This document shows positions 16,296 through 20,996 of a stretch of DNA of 20,996 bases, piece after piece. Source of the DNA: AC-52 sp044870295 (lineage in GTDB: Bacteria > Actinomycetota > UBA4738); NCBI GenBank assembly GCA_044870295.1, contig JBIOYQ010000110.1, forward strand, positions 1 through 20,996. Direction: 5' to 3'. Both the position numbers and the translations under genes were made by a program. The notes under the pieces are model-generated. The model was not told the DNA's origin and made no database searches. It saw nothing but the letters and a program-made list of their open reading frames with translations. Position 1 is the first letter of the stretch; each line of letters opens with the position of its first letter.

Positions 16296-16407
16296 CGAGC
16301 GCGTGAACGGCGAGCAGGCCCAGACCCGTGTAGCAGGCCACGATCGTGGCCATGAGACCCATCAGGAAGAAGCTCTGACGGATCTCCGACATCAGCGGTC
16401 CCTTCAC
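16288..16407 (-). CDS. Small single-pass membrane protein between mraZ and rsmH (unknown function)
   Basis: A 39-codon ORF with a hydrophilic start (VKGPLMSEIRQS), one membrane segment (about 13-35, FFLMGLMATIVACYTGLGLL) and a short HALGG tail. The GTG at 16405-16407 has GAGGAG five bases upstream; an internal ATG at 16390-16392 would give 34 residues. It starts 46 bases after mraZ and its TGA overlaps the rsmH GTG by 8 bases, the same coupling style as the rest of the operon. Codon third positions are mostly G/C. I do not recognise a family. Its position among divisome genes suggests a membrane role in division or wall synthesis, but that is inference. Confidence 0.65.
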   Translation of the reverse strand: MKGPLMSEIRQSFFLMGLMATIVACYTGLGLLAVHALGG

Positions 16408-16453
16408 CTCGACTCCTCTCCCTTTCGCGTCGACTGCCGGCACTCGCCGGGTG

Positions 16454-16885
16454 TCAGCCGTCCTCGGGGTCGAGCGCGCCGGTCGTGTACGCACCCGCGT
16501 GCTGTTCCTCGTAGCGGTCCCATGCGGTGCTGGGCCAGATCTCCAGCCAGTCGGCTACGCCGATGACGACGGCCTCCCGACCCAGCGCCACCTGCGCACG
16601 GAGCTTCTGTGGGATGACCATCCGGCCCTGGCCGTCGAGATCCACGCGCTCCGCGTTGCCGAAGAACATCCGGGCGCGGGCCCGGGCGCTCTGCCCCGCC
16701 TTCCCTCCGGCCCGGAGCTCCTCCCGGCGTCGGTCCCACTCCTCTCTGGGGAACGCGAAGAGACAGCCGTCCTCGCCGAGCGTCAGGTAGGCGCCGTCGG
16801 CGAAGGCCTCTCGGAACTTCGCCGGGAACGCCACCCGCCCCTTGGCATCGAGCTGATAGCGATGCTGGCCGAGCAGCTCAGCCAC
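16454..16885 (-). CDS. mraZ: Transcriptional regulator MraZ
   Basis: A 143-residue protein with two SpoVT/AbrB-like half-domains, each with its signature: DAKGRVAFP (13-21) and DGQGRMVIP (84-92). MraZ forms a ring-shaped oligomer that binds short direct repeats at the dcw promoter and in E. coli represses the cluster. It is the first gene of the operon. The GTG at 16883-16885 is used, with AAGGGG about seven bases upstream. Four GTGG repeats lie just upstream (16902-16938), consistent with autoregulation. Conserved sequence starts within a few residues (LLGQHRYQLDAKGR), so the start is well supported. Confidence 0.95.
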   Translation of the reverse strand: MAELLGQHRYQLDAKGRVAFPAKFREAFADGAYLTLGEDGCLFAFPREEWDRRREELRAGGKAGQSARARARMFFGNAERVDLDGQGRMVIPQKLRAQVALGREAVVIGVADWLEIWPSTAWDRYEEQHAGAYTTGALDPEDG

Positions 16886-16901
16886 TCTTCGACCCCTTCT
16901 C

Positions 16902-16938
16902 CTCCACTGAGTCCCACGTTTATGCCACTAGTACTCCA
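16902..16938 (-). promoter_or_regulatory. Probable MraZ operator: four TGGNR repeats at 10-11 bp spacing
   Basis: On the minus strand TGGAG (16934-16938), TGGCA (16923-16927), TGGGA (16912-16916) and TGGAG (16902-16906) are each preceded by G, with periods of 11, 11 and 10 bp. E. coli MraZ is known to bind TGGGN repeats separated by 5 bases, a 10-bp period. The array overlaps the predicted promoter spacer and -10, and its last unit merges with the purine-rich ribosome-binding region of mraZ, so bound MraZ would block initiation. Confidence 0.65.
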
Positions 16939-16947
16939 CCACGTCAA
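16919..16947 (-). promoter_or_regulatory. Predicted mraZ/dcw operon promoter
   Basis: On the minus strand TTGACG (16942-16947) is followed after 17 bases by CATAAA (16919-16924); with an 18-base spacer the hexamer is ATAAAC. The predicted start near 16912 gives a leader of about 27 bases to the mraZ GTG. The MraZ repeat array overlaps it directly. A second TTGACC at 16966-16971 has no suitable -10. Confidence 0.6.
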
Positions 16948-17005
16948 GATGCTTCGGAGGATTTGGGTCAACTCTTGAGGGCTGTTGTAAAGGAGTGAGA
17001 AGCCG

Positions 17006-17030
17006 GGGAAGGCCTAGAGGTAGGCCTCCC
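17006..17030 (-). terminator. Hairpin across the end of the HNH gene, possible terminator
   Basis: AGGCCTA (17010-17016) and TAGGCCT (17021-17027) pair perfectly around a GAGG tetraloop. The stem is extended by GGG (17006-17008) with CCC (17028-17030) past one bulged A. It spans the TAG stop of the HNH gene (17014-17016). No T-tract follows on the minus strand, so termination may be weak or factor-dependent. It would insulate the mraZ promoter from the gene upstream. Confidence 0.5.
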
Positions 17031-17493
17031 ACTCGGGCTCGAGGCGGCCCAGAGAGAGCCTCAATCCGTCACGCGGGGCGTACGGCTCGCGCAGCAGTCG
17101 CAGCCCCACCTCTTCGGGGAAGCGGTTCTCCTTGCGCGAGTTGCAGCGGCGGCAGGCCGCCACCACGTTCTCCCAGGTGTGCTCCCCACCCCTGGACTTG
17201 GGGATCACGTGGTCGACGTTCTCGGCGGCCAGGCCGCAGTACTGGCAGACCCAGCCATCGCGGGCGAAGACGGCCCGCCGGGTCAGAGCGGCCTGAGCCC
17301 GGTAGGGAACGTTCACGAAGTACCGCAGGCGAACGACGGATGGCGCAGGCAGCTCCAGTCGTTCCGAGCGGAACACGATGCCGTTGGAGGCAACGATGTC
17401 TGCCTTCTCCTTGAGGACGAGCACGACCGCCCTTCGGGCCGGCACGACCGCGAGAGGTTGTTCCGTCGCGTTGAGAACGAGTGATCTGCCCAC
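17014..17493 (-). CDS. HNH endonuclease family protein
   Basis: A 159-residue protein with a C-terminal HNH nuclease domain: zinc-ligand pairs CQYC (83-86) and CRRC (114-117), the catalytic segment DHVIPKSRGG (94-103, H95), then WENV (107-110) and N118. The N-terminal half (VLNATEQPLAVVPARRAV) is typical of a stand-alone HNH family common in actinobacteria, whose cellular role and substrate are not established. No methyltransferase, integrase or toxin partner lies beside it. The GTG at 17491-17493 follows a TATACT -10 by only about 16 bases, so the mRNA would be leaderless or nearly so, and no Shine-Dalgarno is seen. It is transcribed toward mraZ but separated by a hairpin and by the mraZ promoter. 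Confidence 0.88.
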   Translation of the reverse strand: MGRSLVLNATEQPLAVVPARRAVVLVLKEKADIVASNGIVFRSERLELPAPSVVRLRYFVNVPYRAQAALTRRAVFARDGWVCQYCGLAAENVDHVIPKSRGGEHTWENVVAACRRCNSRKENRFPEEVGLRLLREPYAPRDGLRLSLGRLEPEWEAYL

Positions 17494-17508
17494 CTGGGAC
17501 CCGCGGCG

Positions 17509-17517
17509 AGTATAACA
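17509..17517 (-). promoter_or_regulatory. Extended -10 promoter for the HNH gene
   Basis: On the minus strand TGT-TATACT (17517 to 17509) is a near-perfect extended -10. No clear -35 is present. Transcription would start around 17502, leaving an 8-9 base leader before the GTG. CCTGGGA occurs both at 17493-17499 and at 17525-17531, 32 bp apart, flanking the element. Confidence 0.5.
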
Positions 17518-17548
17518 ACGACCTCCTGGGATCCCGGGTCCGGGTTGC

Positions 17549-17577
17549 TTGACTCCGGCGGCTCACACACGTGTAAT
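17549..17577 (+). promoter_or_regulatory. Predicted promoter for the moxR-DUF58-tgpA genes
   Basis: TTGACT (17549-17554), a 17-base spacer and TGTAAT (17572-17577) make the best-looking housekeeping promoter in the window. The expected start is near 17585, about 275 bases before the moxR ATG. It lies roughly back to back with the HNH promoter. Confidence 0.6.
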
Positions 17578-17584
17578 TCGATTG

Positions 17585-17860
17585 GGGAAGGCGGCGCCGC
17601 GACATCGCCGGATGATGAATGGCGCCCGACCGGGCCTCGCACCATCGGGTCCGGTCCAGACACAGGGGCCGCGCGGGGCGTCTTCGGGACCATCGGCGAG
17701 AGGTGGCACCGTCTTCCCCTGTCCACACGTCCCTCGATCCGGCCCCGGGGACGCATGCGCAGAGAACCTCTCGCCCGTACGCTTCGTCTTCCATCGGGAA
17801 TGCGGCAGCTGCCCGCGCCGGGAAACTTCACAGGCTGAATAGCCGTATTTGGAGGATAAG
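17585..17860 (+). other. Long structured 5' leader of moxR (no ORF supported)
   Basis: This gene-free stretch would be the moxR mRNA leader. GGCGAGAGGT (17695-17704) pairs perfectly with ACCTCTCGCC (17766-17775). ACAGGGG (17662-17668) pairs with CCCCTGT (17716-17722). These two pairings interleave, so they would form a pseudoknot or exclude each other. GGCGCC at 17593-17598 and 17621-17626 can also pair. ORFs through it lack ribosome sites and look non-coding. I could not match it to a known riboswitch by eye. It may simply be GC-rich spacer. Confidence 0.4.
17851..17855 (+). promoter_or_regulatory. Ribosome binding site fixing the moxR start
   Basis: GGAGG lies five bases (ATAAG) before the ATG at 17861. 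It selects that ATG over the in-frame TTG at 17849, which overlaps the site itself. Confidence 0.85.
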
Positions 17861-18865
17861 ATGTCTGAACTGACGGAGCCCGGAGGTGTCGTGGTCGCTC
17901 GCAGGGAAGCTGGTGACTGGGAACGGTTCGCTTCGTCCTTCTCCCGCATTGCCGACAACGTCCGACAGGTCATCCAGGGCAAGGAGCAGGAGGTCCGACT
18001 GGCGCTGGTCTGTCTGATCGCCGAGGGCCATCTGCTGATCGAGGACGTCCCCGGCGTCGGAAAGACCATGCTGGCCAAGTCCATGGCCCGGTCCATCGAC
18101 TGCTCCTTCCGCCGGATCCAGTTCACCCCCGACCTCCTCCCCACCGACGTCACGGGGGTCAACGTGTACAACCAGGAGCGGGGCGACTTCGAGTTCAAGC
18201 CGGGCGCGATCTTCGCCAACGTGGTCCTGGGGGACGAGATCAACCGGGCCAGCCCGAAGACCCAGTCCGCCCTGCTGGAGAGCATGGAGGAACGCCAGGT
18301 CACGGTGGACGGTGAGACGTATCACCTCGGCGTCCCCTTCATGGTCATCGCCACGCAGAACCCCATCGAGCACGAGGGCACGTACCCCTTGCCCGAGGCG
18401 CAGCTCGACCGGTTCATGATGCGGCTGTCGCTGGGCTACCCGAGCGCGGAGTCCGAGCACAGCATCCTCGCCACCCACGGCATCGTCTCGACGCTCGACG
18501 AGATCAAACCCGTGACGGACGCGCAGGGGATCTCCGAGATGGTGGTCATGGCTCGCGAGGTCCATGTCGCGCAGGCCATCCAGCGCTACATCGTGGCGCT
18601 GTCGGATGCCAGCCGGCGCCATCCCGACGTGTACCTCGGTGCGAGCCCGCGAGCCTCGATCATGCTGCTGCGAGGGGCACGCTCCCTGGCGGCATCGGAC
18701 GGGCGTGACTACGTGATCCCGGACGACGTCAAGGCCCTGGTGGTCCCGGTGCTGTCGCACCGCATCCTGGTGGCCGCCGACGCGGCCATGACCGGACGGA
18801 CGTCCCGTTCCGTCCTGGAGGATCTGCTCCAGCAGGTTCCCGTCCCCATCCGGGACCGGGCCTGA
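17861..18865 (+). CDS. MoxR-family AAA+ ATPase
   Basis: A 334-residue AAA+ ATPase of the MoxR group, thought to act as chaperones that remodel or activate partners encoded nearby. Walker A GVGKT is at 65-69 within EDVPGVGKTM, Walker B VVLGDEINR at 121-129, sensor 1 ATQNP at 164-168, the arginine-finger region LDRF at 182-185 and the sensor 2 segment GASPRAS at 260-266. The C-terminal lid ends near 334. It is followed one base later by a DUF58 gene and then a transglutaminase-domain gene, the classic MoxR-DUF58-TgpA order. It is transcribed divergently from the dcw operon, with a long leader. The precise substrate is unknown, and the gene name moxR is used only for the family. Confidence 0.95.
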   Translation: MSELTEPGGVVVARREAGDWERFASSFSRIADNVRQVIQGKEQEVRLALVCLIAEGHLLIEDVPGVGKTMLAKSMARSIDCSFRRIQFTPDLLPTDVTGVNVYNQERGDFEFKPGAIFANVVLGDEINRASPKTQSALLESMEERQVTVDGETYHLGVPFMVIATQNPIEHEGTYPLPEAQLDRFMMRLSLGYPSAESEHSILATHGIVSTLDEIKPVTDAQGISEMVVMAREVHVAQAIQRYIVALSDASRRHPDVYLGASPRASIMLLRGARSLAASDGRDYVIPDDVKALVVPVLSHRILVAADAAMTGRTSRSVLEDLLQQVPVPIRDRA

Positions 18866-18866
18866 G

Positions 18867-20111
18867 ATGCCCACCCGGCGGGGCTGGGCGGCCCTGGGAG
18901 CCGGGGCGGGGTTCTGGATCGCCGCACGATTCATCGGCTCCGACGATCTGCACATGGTCGCGGTGGGGGTGCTGACCCTTCCCCTGCTGGCCGCGCTGTT
19001 CGTCCAATGGAATCGCGTGAAGCTCACGGTCCACCGCCATCTCTCGGCGGTCCGGGTGTTCCCGGGGACGCGCGTGTCCGTCAGCCTCAAGGTCGAAAAC
19101 CACGGCACCTCTACGGCCCCCTTCCTGCTGATCGAGGACACGCTCCCCTCGGTGCTGGGGCGGTCGGCCCGGGTGGTGGTCACGGGGGTTCCTCCCGGCG
19201 GCAGCCAGACGGTTTCGTACGGGCTGCTGACTCGGCAGCGGGGTCGGTACACGCTCGGGCCGCTGTCGACCCGCATCACCGACCCCTTCGGGCTGGCCCA
19301 GGTGCGCATCCAGACGGCGCTGCGCAACGACCTCATCGTGTACCCCGAGGTCGAGAACCTCGACCCGTGGTCGTTGGGCATGCACGGCGCCGGGGCCGGA
19401 GAGTCCACCGTGCGACAGCTGTTCCGCACGGCCAGCGAGTTCTACACCATGCGCGAGTACGTCACGGGCGACGACCTCCGGCGCATCCACTGGCCCAGCG
19501 TGGCCCGGACCGGTCAGCTCATGATTCGGCAGGACGAGACCACCCGACGATCGGTGGCCACCCTCTTCTTCGACAATCGGACCTCGGCGCTGGGCGGTTC
19601 CGGTTCGCCCGCGTTCGAACGAGGTGTATCCGTGGCCGCCACGCTGGGACGCTTGCTCATCGAGGCCGGATTCGCCGCTCACCTGTCCACGGTGGGCGCG
19701 CCCTCCGAGATGATGTCCGAGACCGCCCTCCTGGAGACGCTGGCCGCGGTCGGGGCGGTTCGAGGCAAGAGCACCGGTGAGGTCCTGGCCGCCCTCCGCC
19801 AGTCCTCGCGGGGAGACACGAGCCTGGTGTTCGTCTCCTCACCCCCCATGCCGGGTGAGCTGCCCGGCCTGATCCGGACGGGAACAGCCTTCGGACGGAA
19901 GCTGGCCGTGTTCATCTATCCCGTCGATCCGGCGACCCTCCCGCCCGATCCGGCGGCCGAGCTGCAGGGTCGGGCCTCCACGGCCCGGCACTCGCTCCAG
20001 CACGCGGGATGGGACGTGTACGTGATCACCCCCGAAGGAAGGCTGGCAACTGCGTGGCAACCTCGCAAGAAACTGAGAAGGCTCCCGGAAGCCGCGTCCT
20101 CTATCTCGTAG
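18867..20111 (+). CDS. DUF58-domain membrane protein
   Basis: A 414-residue protein with two N-terminal membrane segments (about 6-24 and 29-47), a beta-rich extracytoplasmic-like region (about 50-160, with VENHGTSTAPFLLIED) and the DUF58 core REYVTGDDLRRIHWPS (196-211) followed by TGQLMIRQ (215-222). The rest resembles a degenerate von Willebrand A fold. Members are almost always encoded next to MoxR ATPases, which are believed to act on them, but the biochemical function is unknown. The ATG lies one base after the moxR stop, so co-translation is likely. Its last 58 bases overlap the predicted GTG start of the next gene. Confidence 0.9.
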   Translation: MPTRRGWAALGAGAGFWIAARFIGSDDLHMVAVGVLTLPLLAALFVQWNRVKLTVHRHLSAVRVFPGTRVSVSLKVENHGTSTAPFLLIEDTLPSVLGRSARVVVTGVPPGGSQTVSYGLLTRQRGRYTLGPLSTRITDPFGLAQVRIQTALRNDLIVYPEVENLDPWSLGMHGAGAGESTVRQLFRTASEFYTMREYVTGDDLRRIHWPSVARTGQLMIRQDETTRRSVATLFFDNRTSALGGSGSPAFERGVSVAATLGRLLIEAGFAAHLSTVGAPSEMMSETALLETLAAVGAVRGKSTGEVLAALRQSSRGDTSLVFVSSPPMPGELPGLIRTGTAFGRKLAVFIYPVDPATLPPDPAAELQGRASTARHSLQHAGWDVYVITPEGRLATAWQPRKKLRRLPEAASSIS

Positions 20112-20996
20112 CCCTGCTGGCGGTCGCCGTCGACGCGGCCGCGGCGTTCGGCAGGGTGTTCCAGGGCTCGGGGACCGCCCTGCGGCTGGGATTGGTGGCC
20201 GGCATAGCCATCGTCCTGGCTTCACTGCTGGAACGACGCCATGTGTTGCTGGCCACGGCGGCGAGCGCCTTCGCGCTGGCCGTGACGGTCGGCCTGATGC
20301 TGTTCCCCACGACCCTGTGGCACCACCTCCCCACCGCGTCGACGTGGCGGGCGGCGGTCGCTGCATGGGCCAGGATCGGTGACATCGCCAGGACCGAGGT
20401 GGCCCCGGCCCGACCCCTGGTCCCCCTGGTCCTGGCGGGGGTCACGGCCGTGTGGGCGGCGGCGTTCTCGTGTCACGCCCTGGCGGTTCGGGCTCGGAGC
20501 CCCTTCCTGGCGCTGTTGCCCCCCGCCGCCCTGCTGGCCTTCCCGAGCATCCTCCTCACGGAGGGGGCACGACCGCTCTATGTGCTGACGTTCCTGCTCG
20601 CGGCGCTGCTGCTGCTCTTCGCGGACGCCCTTCGCCGGGTCGGTCAGTGGGGGCCCATCACGATCTGGCAGGGTCGCCGGCGCCTGCCACTGGGGACCTC
20701 GGGGTCGCTGCGAGGAGCGCGGTGGTTGGGAGTCTGCTGCGTCGGCGTCGCCGTGCTGATCCCCGGCATCCTTCCCGGGTACCAGCGGCCGGGACTGGTC
20801 GACGTGCACGACCAGGCGATCGGCGCAGCGGTGGCCATCGATCCGCTCGTGTACATCAAGCCGCAGCTGCTCCGGAGCCAGCCCGTGAACCTGTTCAGCG
20901 TGACCGCCTCGCAGCCGACGTACTGGCGGTTCGCGTCCCTGGACACGTTCGACGGTCAGGTCTGGAGCTCGAACAACCTCGACGTCTCCTCCGGCC
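20054..20996 (+). CDS. TgpA-type transglutaminase-like membrane protein, N-terminal 314 codons (cut by window edge)
   Basis: An open frame from a GTG at 20054 to the right edge encodes a short polar start and several membrane segments: about 15-35, 41-57, 62-82, 126-145, 151-167, 172-190 and 223-240. A soluble part then begins. YWRFASLDTFDGQVW (290-304) is the motif that follows the membrane region in TgpA/DUF3488 proteins, whose papain-like transglutaminase domain should lie beyond the window. The start overlaps the DUF58 gene by 58 bases; later starts would lose the first membrane segment. The only ribosome site visible is a weak GGAAGG about 12 bases upstream. It completes the MoxR-DUF58-transglutaminase triad. 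The substrate is unknown; a role in envelope or wall processing is inferred. Confidence 0.8.
   Translation, partial: MATSQETEKAPGSRVLYLVALLAVAVDAAAAFGRVFQGSGTALRLGLVAGIAIVLASLLERRHVLLATAASAFALAVTVGLMLFPTTLWHHLPTASTWRAAVAAWARIGDIARTEVAPARPLVPLVLAGVTAVWAAAFSCHALAVRARSPFLALLPPAALLAFPSILLTEGARPLYVLTFLLAALLLLFADALRRVGQWGPITIWQGRRRLPLGTSGSLRGARWLGVCCVGVAVLIPGILPGYQRPGLVDVHDQAIGAAVAIDPLVYIKPQLLRSQPVNLFSVTASQPTYWRFASLDTFDGQVWSSNNLDVSSG

Noticed and set aside
17545..17838. Possible small protein in the moxR leader
   Set aside because: No ribosome site, Gly/Arg/Pro-rich composition, and weak start. The region is better explained as an untranslated leader.
17585..17860. Known c-di-AMP (ydaO) riboswitch before moxR
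   Set aside because: The characteristic GGGGTGAATCC and CTAACCTCGTAAGC-like blocks are absent by eye, so I do not assign the class.
17828..19429. A 533-codon minus-strand frame opposite the moxR and DUF58 genes
   Set aside because: Low-complexity Arg/Ser/Thr-rich translation with no motif, and the plus strand holds two clear protein families.
1..20996. Mobile element, CRISPR array, defence island or tRNA/rRNA gene
   Set aside because: No transposase, integrase, regularly spaced repeats, cas-like gene or RNA-gene signature was seen. The HNH gene stands alone and is not evidence of a defence system.

Overview
The window is a chromosomal division and cell-wall (dcw) locus of a high-GC actinobacterium. 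One long minus-strand run reads, from right to left: mraZ, a tiny membrane-protein gene, rsmH, ftsL-like, ftsI, murE, murF, mraY, murD, ftsW, murG, murC, murB, ftsQ, ftsZ, pgeF and the start of a yggS-type gene cut by the left edge. Several features point to Actinomycetota: no ftsA, the order ftsZ-pgeF-yggS, an ftsL-like gene between rsmH and ftsI, a FtsZ tail ending in DLDIPDFLKG, and frequent GTG starts. A murB between murC and ftsQ differs from the Mycobacterium and Streptomyces arrangement and suggests a deeper-branching class; this is inference. The DNPR motif in MurE predicts meso-diaminopimelate in the peptidoglycan.

Layout. 1-2136: yggS start, pgeF and ftsZ, with a large hairpin between pgeF and ftsZ. 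2137-2372: a relatively AT-rich spacer with candidate ftsZ promoters and an inverted repeat. 2373-13318: ftsQ to murE, an almost unbroken chain of stop/start overlaps. 13241-13336: a possible internal promoter and structured leader at the 5' side of murE. 13337-16885: ftsI, ftsL-like, rsmH, a 39-codon membrane ORF and mraZ. 16902-16947: the mraZ promoter with four GTGG repeats spaced 10-11 bp, a probable MraZ operator. 17014-17493: a stand-alone HNH-endonuclease gene on the same strand. 17494-17860: a divergent regulatory gap that includes a roughly 275-base structured leader. 17861-20996 (plus strand): a MoxR AAA+ ATPase, a DUF58 protein and a TgpA-type transglutaminase membrane protein cut by the right edge.

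How it works together. MurB, MurC, MurD, MurE and MurF build the UDP-MurNAc-pentapeptide. MraY and MurG make lipid II. FtsW and FtsI polymerise and cross-link it at the septum. FtsQ and FtsL scaffold that synthase, and FtsZ places it. RsmH methylates 16S rRNA and MraZ probably represses the operon. PgeF repairs mis-built muropeptide precursors and YggS handles pyridoxal phosphate. The divergent MoxR-DUF58-TgpA triad is a widespread but poorly understood module whose position hints at a cell-envelope role.

No mobile element, CRISPR array, tRNA or rRNA was seen. I found no clearly new multi-gene system. The best leads are the small ORF between mraZ and rsmH, the structured leaders before moxR and murE, and the operator and hairpin elements at the few breaks in the overlap chain.
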